Positions 1 through 6,180 are shown, counted from the first letter of the stretch. The stretch: DNA of 10,791 nt from Patescibacteria group bacterium (GCA_030916785.1 JAUPVY010000011.1:1-10791), one strand, 5' to 3'. The notes: generated from the sequence alone by a model not told the origin. Numbers and translations: made by a program.

Positions 1-318
1 CATAGCCACAACTGGGCCAGAAGTCAGATACTTTTTTAATTTTTCCAAAATAACCGCTGTTATTTCAAAAGGATCTTCTGTTTCAAGTTTTTCTCCTTTT
101 TCTTTTGCCGCCTTGACCCTCTTCTCCCCTGTAATCCTTCTCCACTCTGGATCTAAGGTGTAATGTTTCTCAACGTGCTCTGTGGTTGGTAGACACATTT
201 TCATGGCCACAAGTTTAAGACCAGTTCTTTCAAATCTTCCTATGATTTCACCTATAAGAGTTCTTTGTACTCCATCTGGCTTAACAACAACAAGAGTTCT
301 TTCTTTTTTTGGATGCAT
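1..318 (-). CDS. ndk: Nucleoside diphosphate kinase, N-terminal 106 codons (truncated by window edge)
   Basis: The enzyme transfers the gamma phosphate of ATP to other nucleoside diphosphates through a phosphohistidine intermediate, supplying NTPs and dNTPs in the cytoplasm. The reading frame is open from an ATG at 318 to the left edge, so the C-terminal part, including the catalytic histidine segment, lies outside. The N-terminus shows the family signature RTLVVVKPDGVQR (lysine 13 being the conserved substrate-contact residue), then GEIIGRFERTGLKLVAMKM, and near the edge the family motif YLTSGPVVAM. Between the HY at about residues 51-52 and YLTSGP the stretch is about 20 residues longer than in E. 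coli-type Ndk and is rich in charged residues (EWRRITGEKRVKAAKEKG). I recall this longer form from Patescibacteria, but that is memory, not a search. It lies downstream of map and has its own promoter candidate. The family call is very sure. Confidence 0.95.
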   Translation of the reverse strand, partial: MHPKKERTLVVVKPDGVQRTLIGEIIGRFERTGLKLVAMKMCLPTTEHVEKHYTLDPEWRRITGEKRVKAAKEKGEKLETEDPFEITAVILEKLKKYLTSGPVVAM

Positions 319-329
319 AAAAATAAATT

Positions 330-358
330 TTTATAAAATAATGCCTTAAGAATATCAA
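330..358 (-). promoter_or_regulatory. Promoter candidate for ndk, almost no leader
   Basis: On the minus strand TTGATA (358-353) and TATAAA (335-330) are separated by exactly 17 nt, a good sigma-70-like pair. The ndk ATG begins only 11 nt after the -10 hexamer, so the predicted transcript would have a leader of about 5 nt. No Shine-Dalgarno-like sequence fits between. The element lies wholly in the map-ndk gap. Confidence 0.6.
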
Positions 359-364
359 AAAATA

Positions 365-1153
365 CTACTTAGTCAAAATGATTGGATCCCCTTCTGTTAT
401 CGCTATTGTGTGCTCAAAATGAGCAGCATTTGAACCGTCAGAGGTTTTGTATGTGTAACCATCACCCGCTAAAACTATCCTGTCAGACCCTAGAGTAAGC
501 ATGGGCTCTATTGCAATAACCATACCAGGCACGAGTTTCTCTCCACCACCCTTTCTACCCTCGTTTGGTACAAATGGGTCCTCATGGACCTTGTAGCCAA
601 CGCCATGGCCCGCCAGCCCCCCACAAATACCATAACCCAAAGGTCTAGCAAAAGACTCTATTGCAAAACCAATATCCCCCACGTGACCACCACCTTTTGC
701 CGCTTTTATACCCAAAAAGAGTGCTTCTTTGCAATGTTCTATCAGTTTCCTGTCTTCTGGTTTAAGTTTGCCCACTCCCACTGTGATAGCACTATCTGTA
801 ATGAGTTTATTATGAACTATTCCCAAATCCAGTGAGACAACATCACCTTCCTGTAAAATGTGTGGTTTCTCATTTGGAATACCGTGAACTATTTCGTTGT
901 TTACAGACACACAAAGAGCTGCTGGATAAGCCCGTTTTGCACCTCTCGGTGTGTAGTTCAGAAAAGCAGCTTTATCACCTTCTTCCTCTATAAGTTTTCT
1001 TGCCAAATCTTCTAGATCTTGTGTTGAAACCCCGGCCACTGTTATCTTTGCCAACTCAGACAATATAAAAGCGTGGCGAATTCCACCTTCTCGTAATGTT
1101 TCTATTTCTTTTTGAGTCTTTATACTTACCACCCGGCTAGTGAAAAATGACAT
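365..1153 (-). CDS. map: Type I methionine aminopeptidase
   Basis: It removes the initiator methionine from nascent proteins whose second residue is small, acting near the ribosome exit tunnel. The 262 residues match the usual single-domain bacterial enzyme. All expected metal ligands are visible: Asp109 (SLDLG), Asp120 (ITDSA), His183 (GHGVG), Glu216 (IEPM) and Glu247 (HFEH). The conserved His90 (IVHGIP) and His190 (VHEDPF) are also present. The start is uncertain. The ATG at 1153 gives a short extra MSFFTSR; a GTG seven codons in would begin closer to the usual family N-terminus (VSIKTQ). Neither has a clear Shine-Dalgarno site, and a CGCTC-GTA-GAGCG hairpin abuts the ATG. It follows adk, as in many spc operons, but is followed by ndk rather than infA. 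Identity is certain; only the start is open. Confidence 0.97.
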   Translation of the reverse strand: MSFFTSRVVSIKTQKEIETLREGGIRHAFILSELAKITVAGVSTQDLEDLARKLIEEEGDKAAFLNYTPRGAKRAYPAALCVSVNNEIVHGIPNEKPHILQEGDVVSLDLGIVHNKLITDSAITVGVGKLKPEDRKLIEHCKEALFLGIKAAKGGGHVGDIGFAIESFARPLGYGICGGLAGHGVGYKVHEDPFVPNEGRKGGGEKLVPGMVIAIEPMLTLGSDRIVLAGDGYTYKTSDGSNAAHFEHTIAITEGDPIILTK

Positions 1154-1209
1154 CGCTCTACGAGCGGAATGTGATTTTTATATTAAGTGCTATTAAGTTC
1201 AACCTGTTC

Positions 1210-1237
1210 ATATTACTTATTACTTGAATTTATTCAA
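1210..1237 (-). promoter_or_regulatory. Weak promoter candidate for map
   Basis: In the 120-nt gap between adk and map the minus strand carries TTGAAT (1237-1232), a 16-nt spacer and TAATAT (1215-1210), about 57 nt before the map ATG. The -35 overlaps a small TTGAA/TTCAA palindrome. The gap is very AT-rich, so chance matches are likely. Confidence 0.35.
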
Positions 1238-1273
1238 TGTCATTTTCTACTACGGGGTTACCATTCCGTTAAA

Positions 1274-1864
1274 CTACATTCCGATTTTAGACATCAATTC
1301 TTTATTCACCTCTACAATTGATTGCTCGCCATTTACCGTAATAAAGTTATAAAATTCATTATTTTTAAAATATTCCATAGCCGGAACAACGTTTTTTTCA
1401 AACCAATCTAGCCTTTTTTCAATCTGGTCGATTTTGTCATCCCCCCTATCCCGCTCAAGCAACCTCTCTCTTGCCCAATCTCTAGAAACCTCTATATATA
1501 TGACAAAAGGTTTCTCTCTTTTATAAAACTTCATAGCCGAATTCAGTATCGGAGCCTCGTATGCACGCCGAGACAAGCCGTCTAAGATCATGTGTTCATC
1601 TCCAGAAACATGCTTAACAAAATATTCGGACCAAATCCAAATTGGAAGAAACTCGGGAAGCAACCCGCCATTTTCTATAATTTCATTGGTTTGCGTTGCA
1701 GTAAAAGAAGCCTCTGTAATAAACTCTCGAAATCTTTGACCTGTTTCAATGTATAAAGTTTTTTTCTCTGGATCTACTTTCTTTAGATATTCAATTAAAA
1801 TCTTCGCTTGGGTCCCCTTTCCAGCACCAGAAGGACCAAAGAATATAAAAGTTTTTGGAGTCAT
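1274..1864 (-). CDS. adk: Adenylate kinase (short LID form)
   Basis: It interconverts ATP + AMP and 2 ADP in the cytoplasm. With the start chosen here it has 196 residues. The P-loop GPSGAGKGT spans residues 10-18. The AMP-binding region includes TGQRFR (41-46) and GGLLP (66-70). The signature DGLSRR (95-100) stands where most Adk have DGFPR. The arginine-rich RLLERDRGDD (134-143) passes directly into the C-terminal helix, so the LID is short and has none of the four zinc cysteines found in many Gram-positive Adk. A GTG at 1945 would add 27 residues before the P-loop, where the family normally begins only a few residues before it. A TATAAT box lies inside that extension, so the ATG at 1864 is preferred. 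The position between secY and map is classical. Specificity for AMP rather than another NMP is inferred from context. Confidence 0.9.
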   Translation of the reverse strand: MTPKTFIFFGPSGAGKGTQAKILIEYLKKVDPEKKTLYIETGQRFREFITEASFTATQTNEIIENGGLLPEFLPIWIWSEYFVKHVSGDEHMILDGLSRRAYEAPILNSAMKFYKREKPFVIYIEVSRDWARERLLERDRGDDKIDQIEKRLDWFEKNVVPAMEYFKNNEFYNFITVNGEQSIVEVNKELMSKIGM

Positions 1865-1870
1865 GATTTT

Positions 1871-1899
1871 ATTATACAATAAAATTTCTAATTTTTGAA
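1871..1899 (-). promoter_or_regulatory. Promoter candidate for adk, predicted leaderless
   Basis: A perfect TATAAT (1876-1871 on the minus strand) lies 17 nt after TTCAAA (1899-1894), a 4-of-6 match to the -35 consensus. The adk ATG begins 6 nt after the -10 box, about where transcription should initiate, so the mRNA would start at or next to the initiation codon. This also supports the ATG at 1864 over the upstream GTG. Confidence 0.55.
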
Positions 1900-1945
1900 T
1901 TTTGCGATTTTCAGGCTCTGAGGATTTTTGCTCAAGAACTTTCAC

Positions 1946-2046
1946 AATTTGGATGGAATCCGACGTGAGAGTTTGAAAATTCGAGGAGCCTTACTGTCGT
2001 AAGGTGACGAGTATTTTCAAACCCGGAACGAGGAGTCCGCCAAATT
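1946..2046. repeat. 101-bp nested palindrome between secY and adk
   Basis: The two strands fold symmetrically. The outer arms AATTTGG (1946-1952) and CCAAATT (2040-2046) pair, followed by interrupted pairing of GGaaTCC-like segments. A perfect 10-bp stem GTTTGAAAAT (1971-1980) with ATTTTCAAAC (2013-2022) lies inside. The innermost part is a perfect CCTTAC (1989-1994)/GTAAGG (1999-2004) stem around the loop TGTC (GACA on the minus strand). It starts 8 nt after the secY stop. No T-run follows on the minus strand, so it is not a standard intrinsic terminator. It may be a REP/MITE-like element or a structured RNA spacer. Confidence 0.8.
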
Positions 2047-2054
2047 TGGAAGTT

Positions 2055-3332
2055 CTAATACTCGCGAATAGAAACTTGAGCATCTATTTTCTTGATGAGA
2101 TCAATAACCACAGAAACCACAATGAGAAGAGATGTTCCTCCAATAGAAACAGCTGTTATGCCTGTAAGGCCACTCATAGCCAGAGGAAGCACAGCGATGA
2201 AACCTAGGAATAAAGCACCAACTAGAGTCAAACGAGTTAATATTCTTGATATGTGATCTGAAGTAGATTTTCCTGGTCGTACTCCTGGTATGAATGCACC
2301 GTTTTTCTGAAGATTTTCTGATATCTGATCTGGATCAAATGTTACAGCTGTGTAGAAATAAGTGAACACAAACACTAGGAAGAAGTAAGCGATGGCGTAG
2401 AACCAGCTGTTTGCAAGAATATCAAGTATAAAACCAGACGCTGACTGTATTGCACCGTGAACTCTTTCTGAAGCCTGTAGAAATCTCAAAATCATCTGAG
2501 GAAATAGAAGGATTGAAAGTGCAAATATGATTGGAATAACTCCAGCCTGATTTATTCTTAGTGGTAAGTATGTTGAAGTTCCTCCGTAAACTTTGTTACC
2601 ACGAACTTGCTTAGCGTATGTTACAGGTATTGGTCTTTCTGCTTCTGTAATAACCACCACTCCAACAATAACCACAACTGCCACCGCGATAAATGCTATG
2701 TAAAGTGGTATTTGTGATGCGTCCAAAGTAAACAATAGTTGACCTATTGTGGTTGGTAGTCCTGCTACGATACCTGCAAAGATAATGAGGGAAACACCGT
2801 TTCCGATACCATATTCTGATATGAGTTCACCTATCCACATTAGGAGTACTGAACCCGCTGTGATTATCAAAAGGTTTGTAACCATTTCGAGTGAAGTCAA
2901 TTTTTGCAAAACACCCTGGTTCTCAAGTAATTTTATAAAACTGAATGCCTGGATAATAGCAAGAGGAACAGAAAGTATTCTGCTGTACTGTGCAAATTTT
3001 CGTCTTCCCGCCTGACCTTCTTCCTGATACATCTCCTTTAGTCTTGAAGACATAATGGTTGAAAGCTGCATTATGATGGAAGCTGTAATGTATGGACCGA
3101 CACCGAGCATAACAATAGAAAGCTGGGCGAGGCCTCCTCCTGAGAATACGTTGAGTAATCCAAAGAATTCGTTACCAGAAAAGAAAGCCGCTAGTTTGGC
3201 TGTATCAACTCCTGATATTGGAACGGCTGCGAATACACGAAATAAAACAAGAGCAAAAAGCGTGAAAAATATTCTTTTTCTTAAGATATGATCTTGAAAA
3301 ATTAATGTGAATTTGTTGAAGAAATTTTTCAT
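2055..3332 (-). CDS. secY: Preprotein translocase channel subunit SecY
   Basis: SecY forms the protein-conducting pore of the SecYEG translocon in the cytoplasmic membrane. The 425 residues are the normal size, and about ten hydrophobic segments can be seen, beginning near residues 21-39. Family landmarks are present in order: a glycine/hydrophobic plug region after TM1 (about 54-68), YITASIIMQL (81-90), IGNGVSLIIFAGI (176-188), the cytoplasmic loop AERPIPVTYAK (231-241), LPLRINQAGVIPIIFA (256-271), PGVRPGKST (349-357) and GGTSLLIVVSV (398-408). The start at 3332 has AAGGTGG 12 nt upstream, one of the few Shine-Dalgarno-like sites among the ribosomal genes here, although the spacing is long. 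It follows rplO by 17 nt, as in the standard spc operon, and is followed by a long palindrome rather than running straight into adk. Confidence 0.98.
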   Translation of the reverse strand: MKNFFNKFTLIFQDHILRKRIFFTLFALVLFRVFAAVPISGVDTAKLAAFFSGNEFFGLLNVFSGGGLAQLSIVMLGVGPYITASIIMQLSTIMSSRLKEMYQEEGQAGRRKFAQYSRILSVPLAIIQAFSFIKLLENQGVLQKLTSLEMVTNLLIITAGSVLLMWIGELISEYGIGNGVSLIIFAGIVAGLPTTIGQLLFTLDASQIPLYIAFIAVAVVVIVGVVVITEAERPIPVTYAKQVRGNKVYGGTSTYLPLRINQAGVIPIIFALSILLFPQMILRFLQASERVHGAIQSASGFILDILANSWFYAIAYFFLVFVFTYFYTAVTFDPDQISENLQKNGAFIPGVRPGKSTSDHISRILTRLTLVGALFLGFIAVLPLAMSGLTGITAVSIGGTSLLIVVSVVIDLIKKIDAQVSIREY

Positions 3333-3349
3333 GTATTTATTTTACCACC

Positions 3350-3793
3350 TTAAACCAAACACTTACCACCCGCCTTCTCTATAGCTAGTTTAGCAGAAGC
3401 AGACACTAGACACTCTTTCACAGTTAGACTCTTGTCTAGTGTTCCTGTGCCAAGAACTTTAACTCTTGGAGCATCACCTGACAATTTTTTAACTAGACCT
3501 TTTCTAACTAAAACACTTGGAGAAACTACATCACCGTTTTTGAAAATTTTGTTAAGATCACCTATATTCACAACTGTCGCCTTTAGTTCGATACTTGTGT
3601 TTATATTTTTACCACGACCTCGTAGTTTTGGAACTCTTTTTATAAAATCTCTAATTTCTGGTCGTTTCTTGTGACCCGCTCTTGCGTTCTGTCCCTTTGT
3701 ACCTCGGCCAGCTGTTTTACCACGAGTACCACCACGTCCTATTTGGCGTGTCTTCTTGTTTGGATGAGCTCTTTTTAGTTCGTGTGTTTGCAT
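3350..3793 (-). CDS. rplO: Ribosomal protein uL15
   Basis: This is a late-assembling large-subunit protein that binds 23S rRNA through an extended basic N-terminus. The 147 residues begin MQTHELKRAHP and continue with the glycine/arginine-rich tract typical of uL15 (RQIGRGGTRGKTAGRG, then GQNARAGHKKRP). The globular part has VVNIGDLNKIF and the C-terminal AKLAIEKAGGKCLV. The ATG at 3793 sits 1 nt after the rpsE stop and has GGAAG 8 nt upstream. An in-frame TTG at 3808 lies inside rpsE and is not needed. In most bacteria rpmD (uL30) would lie between rpsE and rplO; here there is no room for it. Confidence 0.97.
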   Translation of the reverse strand: MQTHELKRAHPNKKTRQIGRGGTRGKTAGRGTKGQNARAGHKKRPEIRDFIKRVPKLRGRGKNINTSIELKATVVNIGDLNKIFKNGDVVSPSVLVRKGLVKKLSGDAPRVKVLGTGTLDKSLTVKECLVSASAKLAIEKAGGKCLV

Positions 3794-3794
3794 G

Positions 3795-4376
3795 TTATTT
3801 TCTTCCAACTAATTGACCTAGTGCTTTCACTGCAGCTTTGGCGTTGTTAATTTTGTTTTTACTTCTTGAAAAGATTTTTGCACTTACTTCTTTTATTCCT
3901 GCGAACTCCAATACTGTTCGGACAGATGAACCGGCTAGAATACCTTTTCCTGGAGCACGCATGATAACAACTCTTGAACTTGAATATTTTGCGCTTACTT
4001 CGTGTGGAATAGAACCACTCTTTGTCATAGTTATTTTAACCATGTTCTTCTTTGCGTCTCTAACTGCCTTGTCGATAGCAACTGGAGTATCCCCTGCTTT
4101 TCCAAGACCCACGCCAACTCGTCCTCTTCTATCTCCTATCACAATACCAACAGAGAAACTGAATCTTCGTCCTCCTGTAACAACTCTAGTCACACGTCTG
4201 ATACTTACTATTTTCTGATCAAACTCTGGTTTAACACGAGCTTCTCTTCGAGGAGGAGCTTTGCGAGAATTCTTTTTGAATTCTCTTGGAGCTTGGGCAA
4301 AAGGCGCAGCTTTTGGAGCTGTAGGTGTCACTTCTTCTGTAGTTACTTCTTCAATTTTTATTTCTTCTGGTTCCAT
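3795..4376 (-). CDS. rpsE: Ribosomal protein uS5 with long N-terminal extension
   Basis: uS5 lies on the back of the small subunit near the mRNA entry channel and contributes to decoding fidelity and helicase function. The conserved body begins near residue 52: KIVSIRRVTRVVTGGRRFSF, then VGIVIGDRRGRVGVGLGKA, and in the C-terminal domain APGKGILAGSSVRTVLEFAGI with SRSKNKINNAKAAVKAL. The 193-residue length exceeds E. coli uS5 (about 166) because of the first 50 residues. These switch from acidic and threonine/proline-rich (1-30) to strongly basic (31-50) and look disordered. The ATG at 4376 has no Shine-Dalgarno site. It follows rplR by 11 nt. Confidence 0.97.
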   Translation of the reverse strand: MEPEEIKIEEVTTEEVTPTAPKAAPFAQAPREFKKNSRKAPPRREARVKPEFDQKIVSIRRVTRVVTGGRRFSFSVGIVIGDRRGRVGVGLGKAGDTPVAIDKAVRDAKKNMVKITMTKSGSIPHEVSAKYSSSRVVIMRAPGKGILAGSSVRTVLEFAGIKEVSAKIFSRSKNKINNAKAAVKALGQLVGRK

Positions 4377-4387
4377 AATAATTTTGT

Positions 4388-4738
4388 TTAAAACTTAAGA
4401 CCTCCTTTGCGAGCTCCATCTGCAACCGCCTTAACATTACCTGTATAAATAAAACCTCCTCTGTCAAAAACTACATTTACTATTTTCTTTGCTTTTGCCT
4501 TTTCTGCAATACTCTCACCAACCAATGCTGATTTTTCCATCATAGTCTTACCCTTCACTTCTCTTGAGTGAGCTGCAGCTATTGTTACTGCTTTCTCATC
4601 ATCAATAAGCTGAACGGAGATATGTTTGTTTGATTTGTAAACAGATAGACGAGGTTTTTCGGATGTACCAGAAATAGTAGAACGAATTTTTGTGTGTCGT
4701 CTTGTTCTTTTTTCTAGTTTTGCGTTTAATTTTTTCAT
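4388..4738 (-). CDS. rplR: Ribosomal protein uL18
   Basis: uL18 binds 5S rRNA with uL5 and anchors it in the central protuberance of the large subunit. The 116-residue product has the basic N-terminus KLEKRTRRHTKIRSTISGTS, followed by the family core EKPRLSVYKSNKHISVQLIDD and the end VNVVFDRGGFIYTGNVKAVADGARKGGLKF, a near-canonical C-terminus. Length is normal for bacteria. It lies between rplF (21-nt gap) and rpsE, as in the standard spc order. The start lacks a proximal Shine-Dalgarno sequence; the leader is AT-rich. Confidence 0.98.
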   Translation of the reverse strand: MKKLNAKLEKRTRRHTKIRSTISGTSEKPRLSVYKSNKHISVQLIDDEKAVTIAAAHSREVKGKTMMEKSALVGESIAEKAKAKKIVNVVFDRGGFIYTGNVKAVADGARKGGLKF

Positions 4739-4759
4739 AGTATTTATATTACCTGTCTA

Positions 4760-5293
4760 TTAGGCTGTTTTCTTACCTTGTTTTCTCTTAACAACCTCGC
4801 CTTCATATCTTATTCCCTTTCCTTTGTAAGGTTCTGGCTTCTTGAGTGACCGTACACTTGCCACGAACTCACCGACTACTTCCTTATCAATACCTGTTGC
4901 TGTGATTATGTTTTTCTCTGCTGTAACTTTTAGAGTTTTTGGAATTGGAACATTAACTGGATGTGAAAAACCAAGTGCTAGAACTAGGTTGTCCCCCTTA
5001 ACTTCTGATTTGTAACCAATACCTTCGATTATTAGTTTCTTAACATATGGAGTAGTAACACCGGCAATCATGTTCATCACGTGTGATGCGTATGTTCCCC
5101 ATAATGCTTTGTTTTCTAGAGTCTCTCTCTTTGGTACTAGAGTTACGTTTTCTGTGTCGATTGTTATTTCAATATCTTGTTTGAATTTCTTTGTAAGAGT
5201 TCCCAAGGGTCCTTTGACAGAGAAAACTCCGTCAGAATTTGAAACTTCTGTGCCTTTTGGTATTGCTATTATTTTTTTTCCGATTCTTGACAT
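4760..5293 (-). CDS. rplF: Ribosomal protein uL6
   Basis: uL6 sits near the sarcin-ricin loop and the factor-binding site of the large subunit. The 177 residues start with the canonical MSRIGKKIIAIPKGTEV and end with the family tail KKPEPYKGKGIRYEGEVVKRKQGKKTA. The two-fold repeated uL6 domain is visible, with GVTTPYVKKLIIEGIGYK near the middle and LALGFSHPVNVPIP after it. A TTG at 5314 would add seven residues and overlap rpsH, but the ATG at 5293 gives the family N-terminus. The gap to rpsH is 14 nt. No Shine-Dalgarno site is visible. Confidence 0.98.
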   Translation of the reverse strand: MSRIGKKIIAIPKGTEVSNSDGVFSVKGPLGTLTKKFKQDIEITIDTENVTLVPKRETLENKALWGTYASHVMNMIAGVTTPYVKKLIIEGIGYKSEVKGDNLVLALGFSHPVNVPIPKTLKVTAEKNIITATGIDKEVVGEFVASVRSLKKPEPYKGKGIRYEGEVVKRKQGKKTA

Positions 5294-5307
5294 GATTTTT
5301 ATATAAA

Positions 5308-5694
5308 TTACCAAATCTTAAGCAATGCCTCTCCACCTACGTTTGCCTCTTTTGCAGCCTTGTCTGTCATTATTCCCTTTGGTGTTGATAGAATCAAAGC
5401 TCCCATTCCACCTTTTACTTTATTAATACTTTTTGATTTTTGATAAATTCTTTTTGAAGTTTTTGAAACTCTCTCAATTCCGTGTATCTTTGGAGCTCCG
5501 TCTTCATAAACCAAAACAACTTCAATGAATTTTGCGATTTTCTTTCCTTTCTTTCCGAATGATTTTATAAATCCATCTTTGAACAGAACATCAGCGATAG
5601 CAAGTTTTAATTTTGAATAAGGAAAAACAACAGACTCTTTCTTTGATTCTGTGGCGTTCTTTATTCTAACTATCATATCTGCGATTGGATCCAT
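5308..5694 (-). CDS. rpsH: Ribosomal protein uS8
   Basis: uS8 is a primary 16S rRNA-binding protein of the central domain. In E. coli it also represses translation of the spc operon. The 128 residues begin MDPIADMIVRIKNA, the family signature, contain YSKLKLAIADVLFKDGFI, and end with GGMGALILSTPKGIMTDKAA and GGEALLKIW, a slight variant of the usual GGE...VW ending. It follows rpsN after a 50-nt gap that holds a small CCCTA/TAGGG hairpin and a TATAAT-like box 10 nt before the ATG. No -35 is convincing there, so an internal promoter is only possible. Confidence 0.97.
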   Translation of the reverse strand: MDPIADMIVRIKNATESKKESVVFPYSKLKLAIADVLFKDGFIKSFGKKGKKIAKFIEVVLVYEDGAPKIHGIERVSKTSKRIYQKSKSINKVKGGMGALILSTPKGIMTDKAAKEANVGGEALLKIW

Positions 5695-5744
5695 TTGTTT
5701 TTGTATTATATCCGGGCAGTATCTCCCCTATAGTTAGGGTTGAC

Positions 5745-5930
5745 TTACCAAGACGACTTTTTAATTCCGGGAATCTTCCCTTCATTGGCTAGTTCTCGGA
5801 AGCAGATTCGGCAGAGACCAAAGTCTCTCATAAATCCACGTCCTCGTCCACATTTAAAACATCGATTAGTAGCCCGAGTACTGAATTTCGGTTTCTTGGC
5901 TGCTCGTGCTTTTACTGATGTTTTTGCCAT
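5745..5930 (-). CDS. rpsN: Ribosomal protein uS14, zinc-binding type
   Basis: uS14 belongs to the head of the small subunit. The 61-residue form with C24-x2-C27-x12-C40-x2-C43 is the zinc-ribbon (type Z) uS14, unlike the longer zinc-free E. coli protein. The N-terminus MAKTSVKARAAKKPKF and C-terminus ELANEGKIPGIKKSSW match the family. The ATG at 5930 gives that standard N-terminus; an upstream in-frame start near 5993 would read through the promoter and is rejected. It is the first gene after the inserted cassette and has its own promoter about 35 nt upstream. The leader contains a short AGCT/AGCT hairpin followed by six T residues, too weak to call an attenuator. Confidence 0.98.
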   Translation of the reverse strand: MAKTSVKARAAKKPKFSTRATNRCFKCGRGRGFMRDFGLCRICFRELANEGKIPGIKKSSW

Positions 5931-5964
5931 AATTAAATAAAAAAGCTCTTTAAAGCTCGGGTTC

Positions 5965-5993
5965 ATACTAGCAATTAAGCCTTTTAAAGTCAA
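5965..5993 (-). promoter_or_regulatory. Promoter of the rpsN-to-secY half operon
   Basis: On the minus strand TTGACT (5993-5988) and TAGTAT (5970-5965) are separated by exactly 17 nt, close to the sigma-70 consensus. It lies 35 nt before the rpsN ATG. The first bases of the -35 box are also the outermost bases of the 5992-6057 palindrome, so the palindrome ends exactly at the promoter. This promoter would be needed because two hairpin terminators upstream isolate rpsN from the rpsS-rplE transcript. Confidence 0.75.
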
Positions 5994-6057
5994 CCCGGTA
6001 GTAGAAGTTGGTATAGCGCCAAGGGCGCGACCAAAATACCAACTTCACTACGGGGTT
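5992..6057. repeat. 66-bp nested palindrome upstream of rpsN promoter
   Basis: Paired arms from outside in are: AACCC (5992-5996) with GGGTT (6053-6057), GTAGT (5998-6002) with ACTAC (6047-6051), and a perfect 11-bp GAAGTTGGTAT (6004-6014) with ATACCAACTTC (6036-6046). Inside is GCGCC (6016-6020)/GGCGC (6024-6028) around AAG. Only single-base mismatches separate the stem blocks. The right arm (cACTACgGGGTT) can pair instead with GTAGTG further right, forming a competing 6046-6069 hairpin. Confidence 0.85.
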
Positions 6058-6128
6058 AGCCCTGTAGTGAGCCTTTGCCGTGTACCGAGCTTTGCTCTAG
6101 TACTGCGGTGCTCTACTACTGGGGCAAC
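6055..6128. repeat. 74-bp nested palindrome adjoining the previous one
   Basis: From outside in, GTT (6055-6057)/AAC (6126-6128), GCCC (6059-6062)/GGGC (6122-6125), GTAGT (6064-6068)/ACTAC (6115-6119) and GAGC (6069-6072)/GCTC (6110-6113) pair. Further in are CCG (6078-6080)/CGG (6106-6108), GTAC (6082-6085)/GTAC (6100-6103) and GAGC (6087-6090)/GCTC (6094-6097), around the loop TTT. Three bases are shared with the 5992-6057 palindrome, and both use a GTAGT/ACTAC block. It lies between the cassette terminator and the rpsN promoter, with no coding signal. Confidence 0.75.
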
Positions 6129-6145
6129 GGCTGTATTTTTATACG

Positions 6146-6180
6146 AAAAACACCCGACACAGAAACTCTGTACCGAGTGT
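6146..6180 (-). terminator. Intrinsic terminator of the inserted ORF
   Basis: On the minus strand a 14-bp stem (arms 6180-6167 and 6163-6150) closes a GTT loop and is followed by TTTT (6149-6146). Three pairs are G-U wobbles, so the helix is unbroken only in RNA made from the minus strand; the plus-strand RNA would have A-C mismatches. This strand bias fits a terminator for the ORF ending at 6217. Confidence 0.8.

Noticed and set aside
1865..1945. GTG-initiated 27-residue extension of adk
   Set aside because: Adk normally begins a few residues before the P-loop. The extension contains a TATAAT box and starts directly at the edge of the palindrome.
3794..3808. TTG start adding MEENN to uL15
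   Set aside because: It overlaps the rpsE end; the ATG at 3793 gives the expected start and has a GGAAG upstream.
3838..4391. Plus-strand open frames opposite rpsE
   Set aside because: They are antisense shadows of a conserved gene with no initiation signals. The same applies to the other plus-strand frames opposite map, secY, uL15, uL6, uL5, uL16, uS3 and uL22.
5695..5744. Internal promoter for rpsH
   Set aside because: A TATAAT-like box lies 10 nt before the ATG, but no -35 hexamer is found at 16-18 nt and it is not an extended -10. Kept only as a remark.
5931..5993. N-terminal extension of rpsN
   Set aside because: It would read through the -10 region and start inside the -35 box. The downstream ATG gives the standard uS14 N-terminus.
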